A stretch of DNA of 54,286 bases from Ferrovibrio sp. (lineage in GTDB: Bacteria; Pseudomonadota; Alphaproteobacteria; Ferrovibrionales; Ferrovibrionaceae), in contig NZ_JAOZVR010000081.1 in the NCBI RefSeq assembly GCF_025869515.1, forward strand, positions 1 to 54,286, written 5' to 3'. Numbering within the stretch: the first letter of the stretch is position 1; the number at the start of each line of letters is the position of its first letter. Both the position numbers and the translations under genes were made by a program. Shown here in pieces: positions 45,705 through 53,437 of this stretch. The notes beneath the pieces were generated by a model that worked only from the letters and a program-made list of their open reading frames with translations, did not search any database and was not told the DNA's origin.

Positions 45705-45722
45705 CACCCCCGGAGTAACCTC

Positions 45723-46256
45723 ATGTCAATCCTGCCCAAAATCGCCCCCGCCGACCTGCAGCAGCGTCTGCAGGCTGGCGAAATCGTCCTGATCGACATC
45801 CGCGAGCCATCCGAATATGCACGCGAGCATATCCGCGGCGCCCGTCTGGTGCCGCTGGCCGCCATCGACAGCCACGACTTCGATGCCGAGCGCAGCAAGG
45901 TCGCCGTTTTCACCTGCCGCAGCGGCAACCGCACGGCGATGAATGCCTCGCGCCTGCTGGCCAAGGGTTTCCGTGAAGCTTACGTGCTCGAGGGGGGTCT
46001 CGATGCCTGGAAGCGCGCCGGCCTGCCGGTCCACTTCAATGCCGAGGCGCCGCTCGACCTGCAGCGCCAGGTGCAGATCACCGCCGGCGGCATGGCCCTG
46101 CTTGGCGCCGTGCTGGCCTGGCTGGTCTCGCCCTGGTTCATCGCACTCAGCGGCTTTGTCGGCGCCGGCTTGCTGATGGCCGGCGTGACCGGCTTCTGCG
46201 GTATGGCCCGCCTGCTGGCGGCGATGCCCTGGAACCGCAAATTCCTCTCTGCCTAA
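45723..46256 (+). CDS. Rhodanese-domain protein with C-terminal membrane segments (DUF2892-like)
   Basis: 177 aa. The rhodanese domain fills residues 5-105: LIDIREPSEYAREHIRGARLVPL and the active-site loop C65-RSGNR, so the persulfide-carrying Cys is present. Residues 112-165 hold two hydrophobic segments (MALLGAVLAWLVSPWFIAL and GAGLLMAGVTGFCGMARLL) of the DUF2892 type, which also contain a Cys. This puts sulfane-sulfur transfer at the inner membrane. Co-transcribed with the sensor and the dioxygenase-like gene. Confidence 0.9.
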   Translation: MSILPKIAPADLQQRLQAGEIVLIDIREPSEYAREHIRGARLVPLAAIDSHDFDAERSKVAVFTCRSGNRTAMNASRLLAKGFREAYVLEGGLDAWKRAGLPVHFNAEAPLDLQRQVQITAGGMALLGAVLAWLVSPWFIALSGFVGAGLLMAGVTGFCGMARLLAAMPWNRKFLSA

Positions 46257-46267
46257 TGGAGCAAGTG

Positions 46268-47131
46268 ATGAAGCCCCAGGTCCATGCGTTTTTTGATGAA
46301 CCGACCTTCACGGTCAGCTATGTCGTCGCAGACCCGGCCAGCAAGGCCTGCGCCATCGTCGACTCCGTGCTCGACTTCGATCCGGCATCCGGACGCACGC
46401 GCAAGGCTTCGGCCGATGCCATCGTTGCCTTCATCCGGCAGCAGGGCCTGAAAACGGAATGGATTCTGGAAACCCATGTCCATGCCGATCACCTTTCGGC
46501 AGCGCCCTATCTGAAACAGCAGCTCGGCGGCAAGCTCGGCATCGGCTTCAACATCACCGTGGTGCAGAACACCTTCGGCAAGGTCTTCAATGCCGGCACT
46601 GAATTCGCCCGCGACGGCAGTCAGTTCGACCATCTTTTCAAGGACGGCGAATCCTTCCGGATCGGCACTGTCGAAGCCCGCGCCATGCATACGCCGGGCC
46701 ATACGCCGGCCTGCATGACCTATGTGATCGGCGATGCCGCCTTCGTCGGCGATACGCTGTTCATGCCTGATTACGGCACCGCGCGTTGCGATTTTCCCGG
46801 CGGAGATCCGCGTCAGCTCTACCGCTCGATCCGCAAGATCTTTGCGCTGCCGGCCGAGACGCGGCTGTTCATGTGCCACGACTACAAGGCGCCGGGCCGC
46901 GACGACTATCGCTGGGAGACCAGCGTGGCCGAGGAGCGCGCCAGCAACATCCATGTTCATGACGGCACGGACGAAGACAGTTTCGTTGCCATGCGCAGGG
47001 CGCGCGATGCCACGCTCGACATGCCGCGGCTGATCCTGCCTTCAGTACAGGTGAATATGCGCGCCGGCGAACTGCCGCCGCCGGAAGCGAACGGCCTGCG
47101 CTATCTGAAACTGCCCGTCGACGCGCTGTAG
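46268..47131 (+). CDS. blh: Persulfide dioxygenase-like MBL-fold protein (Blh/ETHE1 type)
   Basis: 287 aa from ATG 46268 (GGAG 6 nt upstream); another ATG at 46256 overlaps the rhodanese stop. HVHADHL at residues 70-76, HTPGHTPACMTYVIGD, FVGDTLFMPDYGTARCDFPGG and FMCHDYKAPGRD supply the metal ligands. Unlike hydrolase relatives, the GTARCDFPGG motif is that of ETHE1/Blh proteins, which oxidise glutathione persulfide to sulfite (established for ETHE1). Sulfite so made could leave through the TauE-type exporter encoded 2 nt later. Blh has been linked to BigR regulons. Confidence 0.9.
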   Translation: MKPQVHAFFDEPTFTVSYVVADPASKACAIVDSVLDFDPASGRTRKASADAIVAFIRQQGLKTEWILETHVHADHLSAAPYLKQQLGGKLGIGFNITVVQNTFGKVFNAGTEFARDGSQFDHLFKDGESFRIGTVEARAMHTPGHTPACMTYVIGDAAFVGDTLFMPDYGTARCDFPGGDPRQLYRSIRKIFALPAETRLFMCHDYKAPGRDDYRWETSVAEERASNIHVHDGTDEDSFVAMRRARDATLDMPRLILPSVQVNMRAGELPPPEANGLRYLKLPVDAL

Positions 47132-47133
47132 TC

Positions 47134-47910
47134 ATGCTCACCCTCACCGCAGCACAATCTGCCTGGGCAGTTGCTTCCGGCGGGGCCGTCGGTTTCGCGC
47201 TTGCGCTGGTCGGCGGCGGTGGCTCGATCCTGGCCGTGCCGGCCCTGCTCTATCTGGTTGGCATCGCCGATACACATCTGGCGATCGGCACCAGCGCGCT
47301 GGCAGTGGCACTCAATGCCTTTGCCAATCTGGCCATGCATGCGCGCCGCCAGAGCGTGAAATGGCGTTGTGCCGCCGTTTACGCCGTGAGTGGCGTGCTG
47401 GGAGCTGCTGCCGGATCGACTCTCGGCAAGCTGGTCGACGGCCGCCATCTGCTGCTGCTGTTTGCCGCTGCCATGGTGGCGGTCGGCCTTGCCATGCTGC
47501 GGCCCAAGGCAGCCGGCGGCGATCCGGACGTGCAGCTGAACCGGCGCATTTTCCCCAAGCTGGTGGTGCTTGGACTGCTGACCGGTCTGGTCAGCGGCTT
47601 CTTCGGCATCGGCGGCGGGTTTCTGGTGGTGCCTGGCCTCATGGCCGGCAGCGGCATGCCGATGTTCAATGCGGTGGCGGCCTCGCTCGTCTCGGTCGGC
47701 AGCTTCGGTCTGACCACGGCGGCGAATTATGCGCTGAGCGGCCAGGTACACTGGATCGCGGCCGGCTGGTTTATCCTCGGCGGACTGTTCGGCGGTATGG
47801 CCGGCCTGCGGATGGCTTCCTATGCCGCAACCCGCAAGGGGCTGCTCAACCGTATCTTCGCCGGGCTGATCTTCGTCGTCGCCGCCTATGTCGGCTGGCG
47901 CGCCCTCTGA
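47134..47910 (+). CDS. Sulfite exporter TauE/SafE (TSUP) family permease
   Basis: 258 aa with about eight hydrophobic segments in two halves. GAVGFALALVGGGGSILAVPALLYLVGIADTHLAIGTSALAVALNA is the first TSUP repeat and GLVSGFFGIGGGFLVVPGLMAGSGMPMFNAVAASLVSV the second. It starts 2 nt after the persulfide dioxygenase-like gene. Export of sulfite made by that enzyme is the simplest role. Confidence 0.92.
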   Translation: MLTLTAAQSAWAVASGGAVGFALALVGGGGSILAVPALLYLVGIADTHLAIGTSALAVALNAFANLAMHARRQSVKWRCAAVYAVSGVLGAAAGSTLGKLVDGRHLLLLFAAAMVAVGLAMLRPKAAGGDPDVQLNRRIFPKLVVLGLLTGLVSGFFGIGGGFLVVPGLMAGSGMPMFNAVAASLVSVGSFGLTTAANYALSGQVHWIAAGWFILGGLFGGMAGLRMASYAATRKGLLNRIFAGLIFVVAAYVGWRAL

Positions 47911-47923
47911 TCAATCGCCGACA

Positions 47924-49099
47924 TCAGCCGCCATACAGCCAGTCATTGCCGGCATAGGCCTGCGCCTTGGTGCGGCTGCCGAGCGCCATGTTGCGCAATT
48001 CGCGCACCGGCCCGGTGGCGTGATAGAAGTCGCCATAGACCCGCGCCATCACCTGTACCCGCGCGGTGCGCAGGTAGCGCTCCTGCTGATAGGCCAGGAA
48101 AGCGGCATTGGGATCGTCGCGCCGCGCTGCCAGTTTGTCGGCCAGGCAGACCGCGTCTTCGATCGCCATGCAGGCGCCCTGCGCCAGATACTGCAGCATC
48201 GGATGCGCGGCATCGCCCAGCAGCGCGATGCGGCCCCTGGTCCAGTTCGCCACCGGCTCGCGGTCGCACAGCACCCACATGCGCCAGGAGTCGATCTTGT
48301 CGAGCAGCTTGTGCACCTGCGGCTGCTGGTTCTGGAAACGCTCGTTCAGCTCCGCCACATCGCCGAAGCTGTTCCAGCCTTCTTCGTAACGGTTGGAATG
48401 GAACACCGCGACCAGGTTGAACAGCGTGCCGCGGCGCAGCGGATAATGTACCAGATGCGTCTTCGGCCCGGCCCAGAGCACCACGTTGTTTTCAAACTGG
48501 TCCGGCGGCACCTCGCCGGCCGGCAGCACGGCGCGATAGGCGATATGGCCCGAGACGCGCGGCTTGCCGTCGCCGACGATCTGCTCGCGCACCTGCGACC
48601 ACAGGCCGTCGCAGGCCACCAGGCTGCTGCCTTCGATCGTTTCGCCATCGGCCAGCGTGACCGAGACGCTGTCGCCGGCATCCTGCCAGCCCGTCACCCT
48701 GGCGCTGGTGCGCAGCGTGATCGGCGTCTGCGCCAGGCAGGCCTGCAGCAGCGTGTTGTGCAGGTCGGCGCGATGCGTCACCGCATAGGGCATGCCCCAA
48801 TGTGCGCGCGCCTGCTCGCCCATCGGCAGGCGTGTGACCTCTTCGCCGGTCAGGGCATCGCGCATGATGAGGTTTTCCGGAAACACCGCATCGGCCTCGA
48901 TGGCGGCGCGGATACCCAGCGTCTCGAAGCGGCGGAAGACATTGGGGCCGAGCTGGATGCCGGCGCCGACCTCGCGGAATTCGGCCGACTGCTCGAGCAG
49001 CACCGAGGGCAGCCCCTTCAGCGCCAGCGCCAGCGCCGTCGCCAGACCGCCGATGCCGCCCCCGATGATGATGACCGGGCGATCCTGAACTGCCGCCAT
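47924..49099 (-). CDS. FAD-dependent aromatic hydroxylase, 3-hydroxybenzoate 6-hydroxylase-like
   Basis: 391 aa. FAD-binding GGGIGG at residues 13-18, the DG motif in VACDGLWSQVREQI, and the GD motif in GRIALLGDAAHPMLQYLAQGACMAIEDA make it a class A flavoprotein monooxygenase. VGAGIQLGPNVFRRFETLG and YPLRRGTLFNLVAVFHSNRYEEGWNSFG resemble 3-hydroxybenzoate 6-monooxygenase/salicylate hydroxylase enzymes. No ring-cleavage or gentisate genes are next to it, so the substrate stays open. GGGAGGAAG precedes the ATG. Tail-to-tail with the TauE gene, 13 nt apart. Confidence 0.87.
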   Translation of the reverse strand: MAAVQDRPVIIIGGGIGGLATALALALKGLPSVLLEQSAEFREVGAGIQLGPNVFRRFETLGIRAAIEADAVFPENLIMRDALTGEEVTRLPMGEQARAHWGMPYAVTHRADLHNTLLQACLAQTPITLRTSARVTGWQDAGDSVSVTLADGETIEGSSLVACDGLWSQVREQIVGDGKPRVSGHIAYRAVLPAGEVPPDQFENNVVLWAGPKTHLVHYPLRRGTLFNLVAVFHSNRYEEGWNSFGDVAELNERFQNQQPQVHKLLDKIDSWRMWVLCDREPVANWTRGRIALLGDAAHPMLQYLAQGACMAIEDAVCLADKLAARRDDPNAAFLAYQQERYLRTARVQVMARVYGDFYHATGPVRELRNMALGSRTKAQAYAGNDWLYGG

Positions 49100-49114
49100 T
49101 CTGTCTTCCTCCCG

Positions 49115-49144
49115 AATATAATCCTTACACGGACTAATTGTCGA
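49115..49144 (-). promoter_or_regulatory. Promoter of the aromatic hydroxylase gene
   Basis: Leftward, -35 TCGACA (complement of 49139-49144), 18-nt spacer and -10 TATATT (complement of 49115-49120), 15 nt before the ATG at 49099. The leader would be short but holds GGGAGG. Confidence 0.6.
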
Positions 49145-49220
49145 TGACTATAACTCCGTTCCCGCCCGCAATCCAGCAAACTATTGCCGAATCTCCTTTT
49201 TCGCGAATCGACACGAGGAT

Positions 49221-49249
49221 TTGACACCCTGGGGACGAGGTCGAATGAT
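49221..49249 (+). promoter_or_regulatory. Candidate promoter of the nucleobase permease gene
   Basis: Perfect -35 TTGACA (49221-49226), 17-nt spacer and weak -10 AATGAT (49244-49249), leaving a leader of about 90 nt. No further structure was recognised in the divergent region 49100-49347. Confidence 0.45.
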
Positions 49250-49347
49250 CGACTTTAGTCGAAGACAGGCCGCCCGATTCCAAATCACAACACAACGCTG
49301 CCGCCTCCGACGCTCGCACTCGCAGATGAAATGCAAAGGGGAAAACA

Positions 49348-50643
49348 ATGGCACAGTCAGACGACGGCTTCCTGTCGCGATGGACCTTGAAGACCGGCGG
49401 CGTGATCGCCCCGGACGAACGCCTGCCGATGGGGCAGACGATTGCGGTCGGCCTGCAGCATGTGGTGGCGATGTTCGGCGCCACCGTGCTGGCGCCGCTG
49501 CTGATGGGCTTCGATCCGAATGTCTCGATCCTGTTTTCCGGCATCAGCACGCTGATCTTCTTCGCCGTCACCGGCGGCAGGCTGCCGAGCTATCTCGGGT
49601 CCAGCTTCTCTTTCATTGCCGTGGTGATCGCCGCCTCGGCTTATAGCGGCAGCGGGCCGAATGCCAATATCGGCGTGGCGCTCGGCGGCATCATCGCCGC
49701 CGGTGCGGTCTATGCCATCATCGGCCTGATCGTGATGAAAGCCGGCCATGGCTGGATCGAAACCCTGATGCCGCCGGTGGTGACTGGCGCCATCGTCGCG
49801 GTGATCGGCCTCAACCTCGCGCCGATTGCCGTCAAAGGCGTCAGCGCCAACGGTTTCGACGCCTTCATCGGCCTGCTCACCGTGGTCGCGGTCGGCGTCG
49901 TGGCTGTCTACGGCAGCGGTACGGTACAGCGCCTGCCGATCCTGCTCGGCGGCCTGATCGCCTATGTCGTCCATGCCGTAATGGCCAACGGCATGGGCAT
50001 GGGCAAGCCGATCGATTTCAGCGGTGTGATGAATGCCGCCTGGATCGGCATGCCCAATTTCACCGCGCCGGTCTTCGAGGCTGGCGCCATGGCGCTGATC
50101 GCACCCGTGGCGATCATCCTGGTGGCCGAGAATCTGGGCCATGTGAAAGCCATCGGCGTGATGACCGGGCGCAACCTCGATCCGCTGCTCGGGCGCGCCT
50201 TCCTCGGCGACGGCATCGCCACCATGATCTCCGGTGCCGGCGGCGGCACCGGCATGACCACCTATGCCGAAAACATGGGCGTGATGGCGGTGACCAAGAT
50301 CTTCTCCACGCTGATCTTCATCGTCGCCGCGCTGTTTGCCATCCTGCTCGGCTTTTCGCCCAAATTCGGTGCACTGATCCTCACCATCCCCGGTGCGGTG
50401 CTCGGCGGCCTGTCGCTGGTGGTGTTCGGCCTGATCGCGGCCACCGCCGGCCGCATCTGGGTCGAGAACAAAGTCGACTTCTCCAATGCGCGCAACCTGA
50501 TCACGGTCGGCGTCGCCCTCACCGTCGGCGCCGGCGACCTGATGCTGAAATTCGGCGGCTTCTCGCTGGGCGGCATCGGCACCGCCACCTTCGGTGCGAT
50601 CATCCTGTACCAGATCCTGAACCGCCGCCCGGATAGCAAATAG
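49348..50643 (+). CDS. NCS2 nucleobase:cation symporter (uracil/xanthine permease family)
   Basis: 431 aa with 13-14 hydrophobic segments. ERLPMGQTIAVGLQHVVAMFGATVLAPLLMGFDPNVSILFSGISTLIFF is the NCS2 N-terminal signature. YLGSSFSFIA is the substrate-side motif and VAENLGHVKAIGVMTGR the conserved Glu region. GTGMTTYAENMGVMAVTKIFST matches UraA/RutG-type uracil permeases better than purine-specific XanQ-type. AAGGGGAAAA lies before the ATG. A strong terminator follows, so it is a one-gene unit. Confidence 0.93.
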   Translation: MAQSDDGFLSRWTLKTGGVIAPDERLPMGQTIAVGLQHVVAMFGATVLAPLLMGFDPNVSILFSGISTLIFFAVTGGRLPSYLGSSFSFIAVVIAASAYSGSGPNANIGVALGGIIAAGAVYAIIGLIVMKAGHGWIETLMPPVVTGAIVAVIGLNLAPIAVKGVSANGFDAFIGLLTVVAVGVVAVYGSGTVQRLPILLGGLIAYVVHAVMANGMGMGKPIDFSGVMNAAWIGMPNFTAPVFEAGAMALIAPVAIILVAENLGHVKAIGVMTGRNLDPLLGRAFLGDGIATMISGAGGGTGMTTYAENMGVMAVTKIFSTLIFIVAALFAILLGFSPKFGALILTIPGAVLGGLSLVVFGLIAATAGRIWVENKVDFSNARNLITVGVALTVGAGDLMLKFGGFSLGGIGTATFGAIILYQILNRRPDSK

Positions 50644-50676
50644 CCTGGCAGCAAGTAAGCCATCCGCGACAACGCA

Positions 50677-50707
50677 CCGCGGCGGACATCCTTCCGCCGC
50701 GGTTTTT
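50677..50707 (+). terminator. Rho-independent terminator of the NCS2 permease gene
   Basis: A perfect 10-bp stem, CCGCGGCGGA (50677-50686) with TCCGCCGCGG (50693-50702), has a 6-nt loop and runs into TTTTTAT. It starts 33 nt past the stop codon. Confidence 0.93.
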
Positions 50708-50770
50708 ATATGGCGGTATCCGGGTATGATGCATCCATACGAGCATCAGCGAGATCCAGGAGAATTCCGC

Positions 50771-50989
50771 GTGGACGTGAAAGTGAAAGACAGCAACGGC
50801 AACCTGCTGGCCGAAGGCGACAGCGTCGTCCTCATCAAGGACCTGAAGGTGAAAGGCGCGAATGCCACCCTGAAGCGCGGCACGGTGATCAAGAACATCC
50901 ACCTCACCGACGATGAGGAGGAAATCGAGGGCCGCACTGACAAAGTGAAAGGCCTGGTGCTGAAAGCCTGCTTCGTCAAAAAGGCCTGA
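50771..50989 (+). CDS. PhnA/YjdM C-terminal-domain protein
   Basis: 72 aa from GTG 50771, chosen because AGGAG lies 8 nt upstream; an ATG at 50726 or 50729 would add poorly conserved residues. VKDSNGNLLAEGDSVVLIKDLKVKGANATLKRGTVIKNIHLTDDEEEIEGRTDKVKGLVLKACFVKKA matches the whole C-terminal domain of PhnA/YjdM. The zinc-ribbon N-terminal domain of full-length YjdM (about 110 aa) is absent, with no Cys pairs. PhnA is not required for phosphonate breakdown in E. coli; function unknown. Confidence 0.87.
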   Translation: MDVKVKDSNGNLLAEGDSVVLIKDLKVKGANATLKRGTVIKNIHLTDDEEEIEGRTDKVKGLVLKACFVKKA

Positions 50990-51004
50990 CCGGACGTATT
51001 CCGC

Positions 51005-51949
51005 TCAGGATCGCCGGCGACCTTCGGCGGCCCGTTTTCCGCCGCGGGTTTTCCTTGTGACGAAATCCTCCAGCGGCGGTGGGCCGGCCTGCACTTTCAG
51101 GCGTCCGGCGAGCTTCAGCGCATCGAAGGGCGCCTTTACCTTCATGTCGTTGTCGAAATAGACGAAGATATCTTTCACTTTCGTCCGCGGCTTGGCGGAT
51201 GACACCCGGTCGATCGCACGCGGCGACCGGCTTTGGCTCCAGCTGCGCAACCAGCGCGCCCAGTCAGCCAGCGCCGTTTCGGAATAGCCGCTGGCATAAA
51301 GCTGTTCCGAGCCGTGCAGGCGCACATAGACGAAATCCGCGGTGATATCGCCAAGACGGGGCCATTCCACCGTATCGGCGACCACAAGGCCGACGCGATA
51401 CTTGCGCAGTAATGCGATGAAACGTTCGTCGCGGAAACTCTCATGCCGGATTTCCATGGCGTGGCGCAGCGGGCGCTTGCGGTCAGGTGTCAGGAAGACG
51501 CGCCCCTTCATGCCGGCTTCGTGCCGGCGTGCCATCCGGGCCGCCGCCATGGTGTCATGCGGCAGCAGCTTGAGGAAATCCTCCAGCCGCCCGGGATCGA
51601 ATCGATAGCTCGGCGGCAGCTGCCACAGGATCGGCCCCAGCTTCTCCCCCAGCGCCAGCACGCCCTGCGCGAAGAAATTCGCCAGCGGTTTTCCCGCATC
51701 GCGCAGGCGACGGATATGCGTGATGTAACGCGACGCCTTGATGGCGAAAACGAAATCGCCCGGCGTACCGTCATACCAGACCTGGAAAGTCCCGGGCTTC
51801 TGCAGGCCATAGAAGGTGCCATTCACCTCGATGCTGGGGAATGTGCGCGCCGCATAAGCCATCTCACGCTTCTGCGGCAGGCCTTTGGGGAAAAACACCC
51901 CGCGCCAGGGTTTGTAGGTCCAGCCCGAAATTCCGATGCGGATGGTCAT
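51005..51949 (-). CDS. DUF72 (YecE-family) protein
   Basis: 314 aa, TIM-barrel-like. IGISGWTYKPWRGVFFPKGLPQKREMAYAARTFPSIEVNGTFYGLQKPGTFQVWYDGTPGDFVFAIKASRYITHIRRLRD is the full N-terminal half of DUF72. ILWQLPPSYRFDPGRLEDFLKLLP, HAMEIRHESF and VYVRLHGSEQLYASGYSE follow. It ends in a Lys/Arg-rich tail (KTRGGKRAAEGRRRS). The fold resembles sugar-phosphate or nuclease barrels, but no function is established. Tail-to-tail with the PhnA-like gene. Confidence 0.93.
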   Translation of the reverse strand: MTIRIGISGWTYKPWRGVFFPKGLPQKREMAYAARTFPSIEVNGTFYGLQKPGTFQVWYDGTPGDFVFAIKASRYITHIRRLRDAGKPLANFFAQGVLALGEKLGPILWQLPPSYRFDPGRLEDFLKLLPHDTMAAARMARRHEAGMKGRVFLTPDRKRPLRHAMEIRHESFRDERFIALLRKYRVGLVVADTVEWPRLGDITADFVYVRLHGSEQLYASGYSETALADWARWLRSWSQSRSPRAIDRVSSAKPRTKVKDIFVYFDNDMKVKAPFDALKLAGRLKVQAGPPPLEDFVTRKTRGGKRAAEGRRRS

Positions 51950-51984
51950 GGCAGATCAACACGCCGCCCGGACCGGGGTTCCCC

Positions 51985-52842
51985 TCAGGCCAGCAGCCGG
52001 GCCACGCAGCGCCGCACGCCGTCCTGCCAGGGCGGCAGACGGATGCCGTAGGCCGATGCGATCTTCGCCGTATCGAGCACCGAGTTGGCCGGGCGTTGCG
52101 CCGGCGTCGGGTAGTCCGCCGTGGTAATCGCGTCGACGGGAATCCTGCGCCCGGCTGCCGCCATGATCTCGACCGCCAGGCCATGCCATGTCGTGGAGCC
52201 GGCGCCCGCCAGGTGGAAAACGCCGGTCTCGCCGCCAGCGGCCAGTTTCCGTGCCAGAACGAGGATCGCTGCAGCCAGATCGGGCGCATAGGTTGGCGAG
52301 CCCTGCTGGTCGGCCACCACGCGCAGGCGGTCGCGCTCGGCGCCGAGCCGCAGCATGGTGCGTACGAAATTGCTGCCGAAGGGGCTGTGTACCCAGGCGG
52401 TGCGCAGGATCACGGCGGCCGGCAGCGCGGCCAGCACGGCCTGCTCGCCCGCCAGCTTGGACGCACCATAGACACCCTGCGGATTGCAGAGATCGTCTTC
52501 GCGCCAGGCGCCGGCCTTGCGGCCGTCGAAAACGTAATCGGTGGAGACATGAACCAGCGGCAGCCCGCGCCGGGCGCAAACCGCCGCCACGGCGGCGGCA
52601 CCGTCGCAATTGATGCGGAAGGCCAGGTCGGATTCGCGCTCGGCCCTGTCGACGGCGGTATAGGCGGCGGCATTGACGACCAGGTCGACCGGCAGGTCGG
52701 CCAGTACGGGCGCCACCGTCTCGGGCTGCGCCAGATCGAGCTGCGGCCGGCCGATGCAGGTCACCGTCACATCGCCAGCGGCGATCTCGGCCAGTGATCG
52801 CGCCAGCTGTCCCTGCGTCCCGATCACGGCAACGCGCAGCAT
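51985..52842 (-). CDS. rfbD: dTDP-4-dehydrorhamnose reductase
   Basis: 285 aa, extended SDR fold. NADP motif VIGTQGQLARSL at the N-terminus, LVVNAAAYTAVDRAE, VSTDYVFDGRK, and the Y-x3-K in VYGASKLAGEQ. It does the last step in dTDP-L-rhamnose synthesis. It starts 4 nt after the rfbC stop, so rfbA-rfbC-rfbD form a single leftward run. The tail lies 35 nt from the DUF72 gene. Confidence 0.95.
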   Translation of the reverse strand: MLRVAVIGTQGQLARSLAEIAAGDVTVTCIGRPQLDLAQPETVAPVLADLPVDLVVNAAAYTAVDRAERESDLAFRINCDGAAAVAAVCARRGLPLVHVSTDYVFDGRKAGAWREDDLCNPQGVYGASKLAGEQAVLAALPAAVILRTAWVHSPFGSNFVRTMLRLGAERDRLRVVADQQGSPTYAPDLAAAILVLARKLAAGGETGVFHLAGAGSTTWHGLAVEIMAAAGRRIPVDAITTADYPTPAQRPANSVLDTAKIASAYGIRLPPWQDGVRRCVARLLA

Positions 52843-52846
52843 GGCG

Positions 52847-53437
52847 TCAGCCCGGATGCTTGCCGTTGGTCACGATCAGCGGCGGCAGCGGGTAATACGG
52901 CGGCAGTACCCGGGCCTCGCTCAGCAGCGGCGCGGCCATGTCCTTTTTGGCGATGATCGGATCGCTGACCTTCCAGTCGATGCCGATGGCCGGATCGTTC
53001 CAGCGGATCGCATGCTCGCAATTCGGATCATAGGGTGCGGTGCACTGATAGATGAAATCCGCCTGCTCGCTCAGCACCGAGAAGCCATGCGCGAAACCCG
53101 GCGGTATCCACAGCTGATGGTGATTGTCGCCGGTCAGCAGCGTGCCGGTCCAGCGGCCGAAGGTGGGGGAGCCCTTGCGAATATCGACCGCGACGTCGAA
53201 TACCTCGCCAGCCACCACCGTCACCAGCTTGCCCTGGCCATGCGGCTCCTGGTAATGCAGCCCGCGCACCACGCCCTTGCGCGAGCGCGAGAAATTGGTC
53301 TGCACCGACGGCACGCCGAGCCCCTGGTTGAGATAGCGCGGTGCGTTCCACAACTCCTTGATGAAGCCGCGGTCGTCGGAGAATACCCTCATCTCGATGA
53401 TGAAGACGTCGGGCAGGTCGGTGGCGAGGATACGCAT
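52847..53437 (-). CDS. rfbC: dTDP-4-dehydrorhamnose 3,5-epimerase
   Basis: 196 aa, cupin fold. Catalytic His in VVRGLHYQEPHGQGKLV, then AVDIRKGSPTFGRW and WIPPGFAHGFSVLSEQADFIYQCTAPYDPNCEHAIRWNDP with the Tyr and Asp of the active site. It inverts C3 and C5 of dTDP-4-keto-6-deoxyglucose. It directly abuts rfbA (TAA then ATG) and is followed by rfbD. The last 15 or so residues (VTNGKHPG end) vary in the family. Confidence 0.95.
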   Translation of the reverse strand: MRILATDLPDVFIIEMRVFSDDRGFIKELWNAPRYLNQGLGVPSVQTNFSRSRKGVVRGLHYQEPHGQGKLVTVVAGEVFDVAVDIRKGSPTFGRWTGTLLTGDNHHQLWIPPGFAHGFSVLSEQADFIYQCTAPYDPNCEHAIRWNDPAIGIDWKVSDPIIAKKDMAAPLLSEARVLPPYYPLPPLIVTNGKHPG

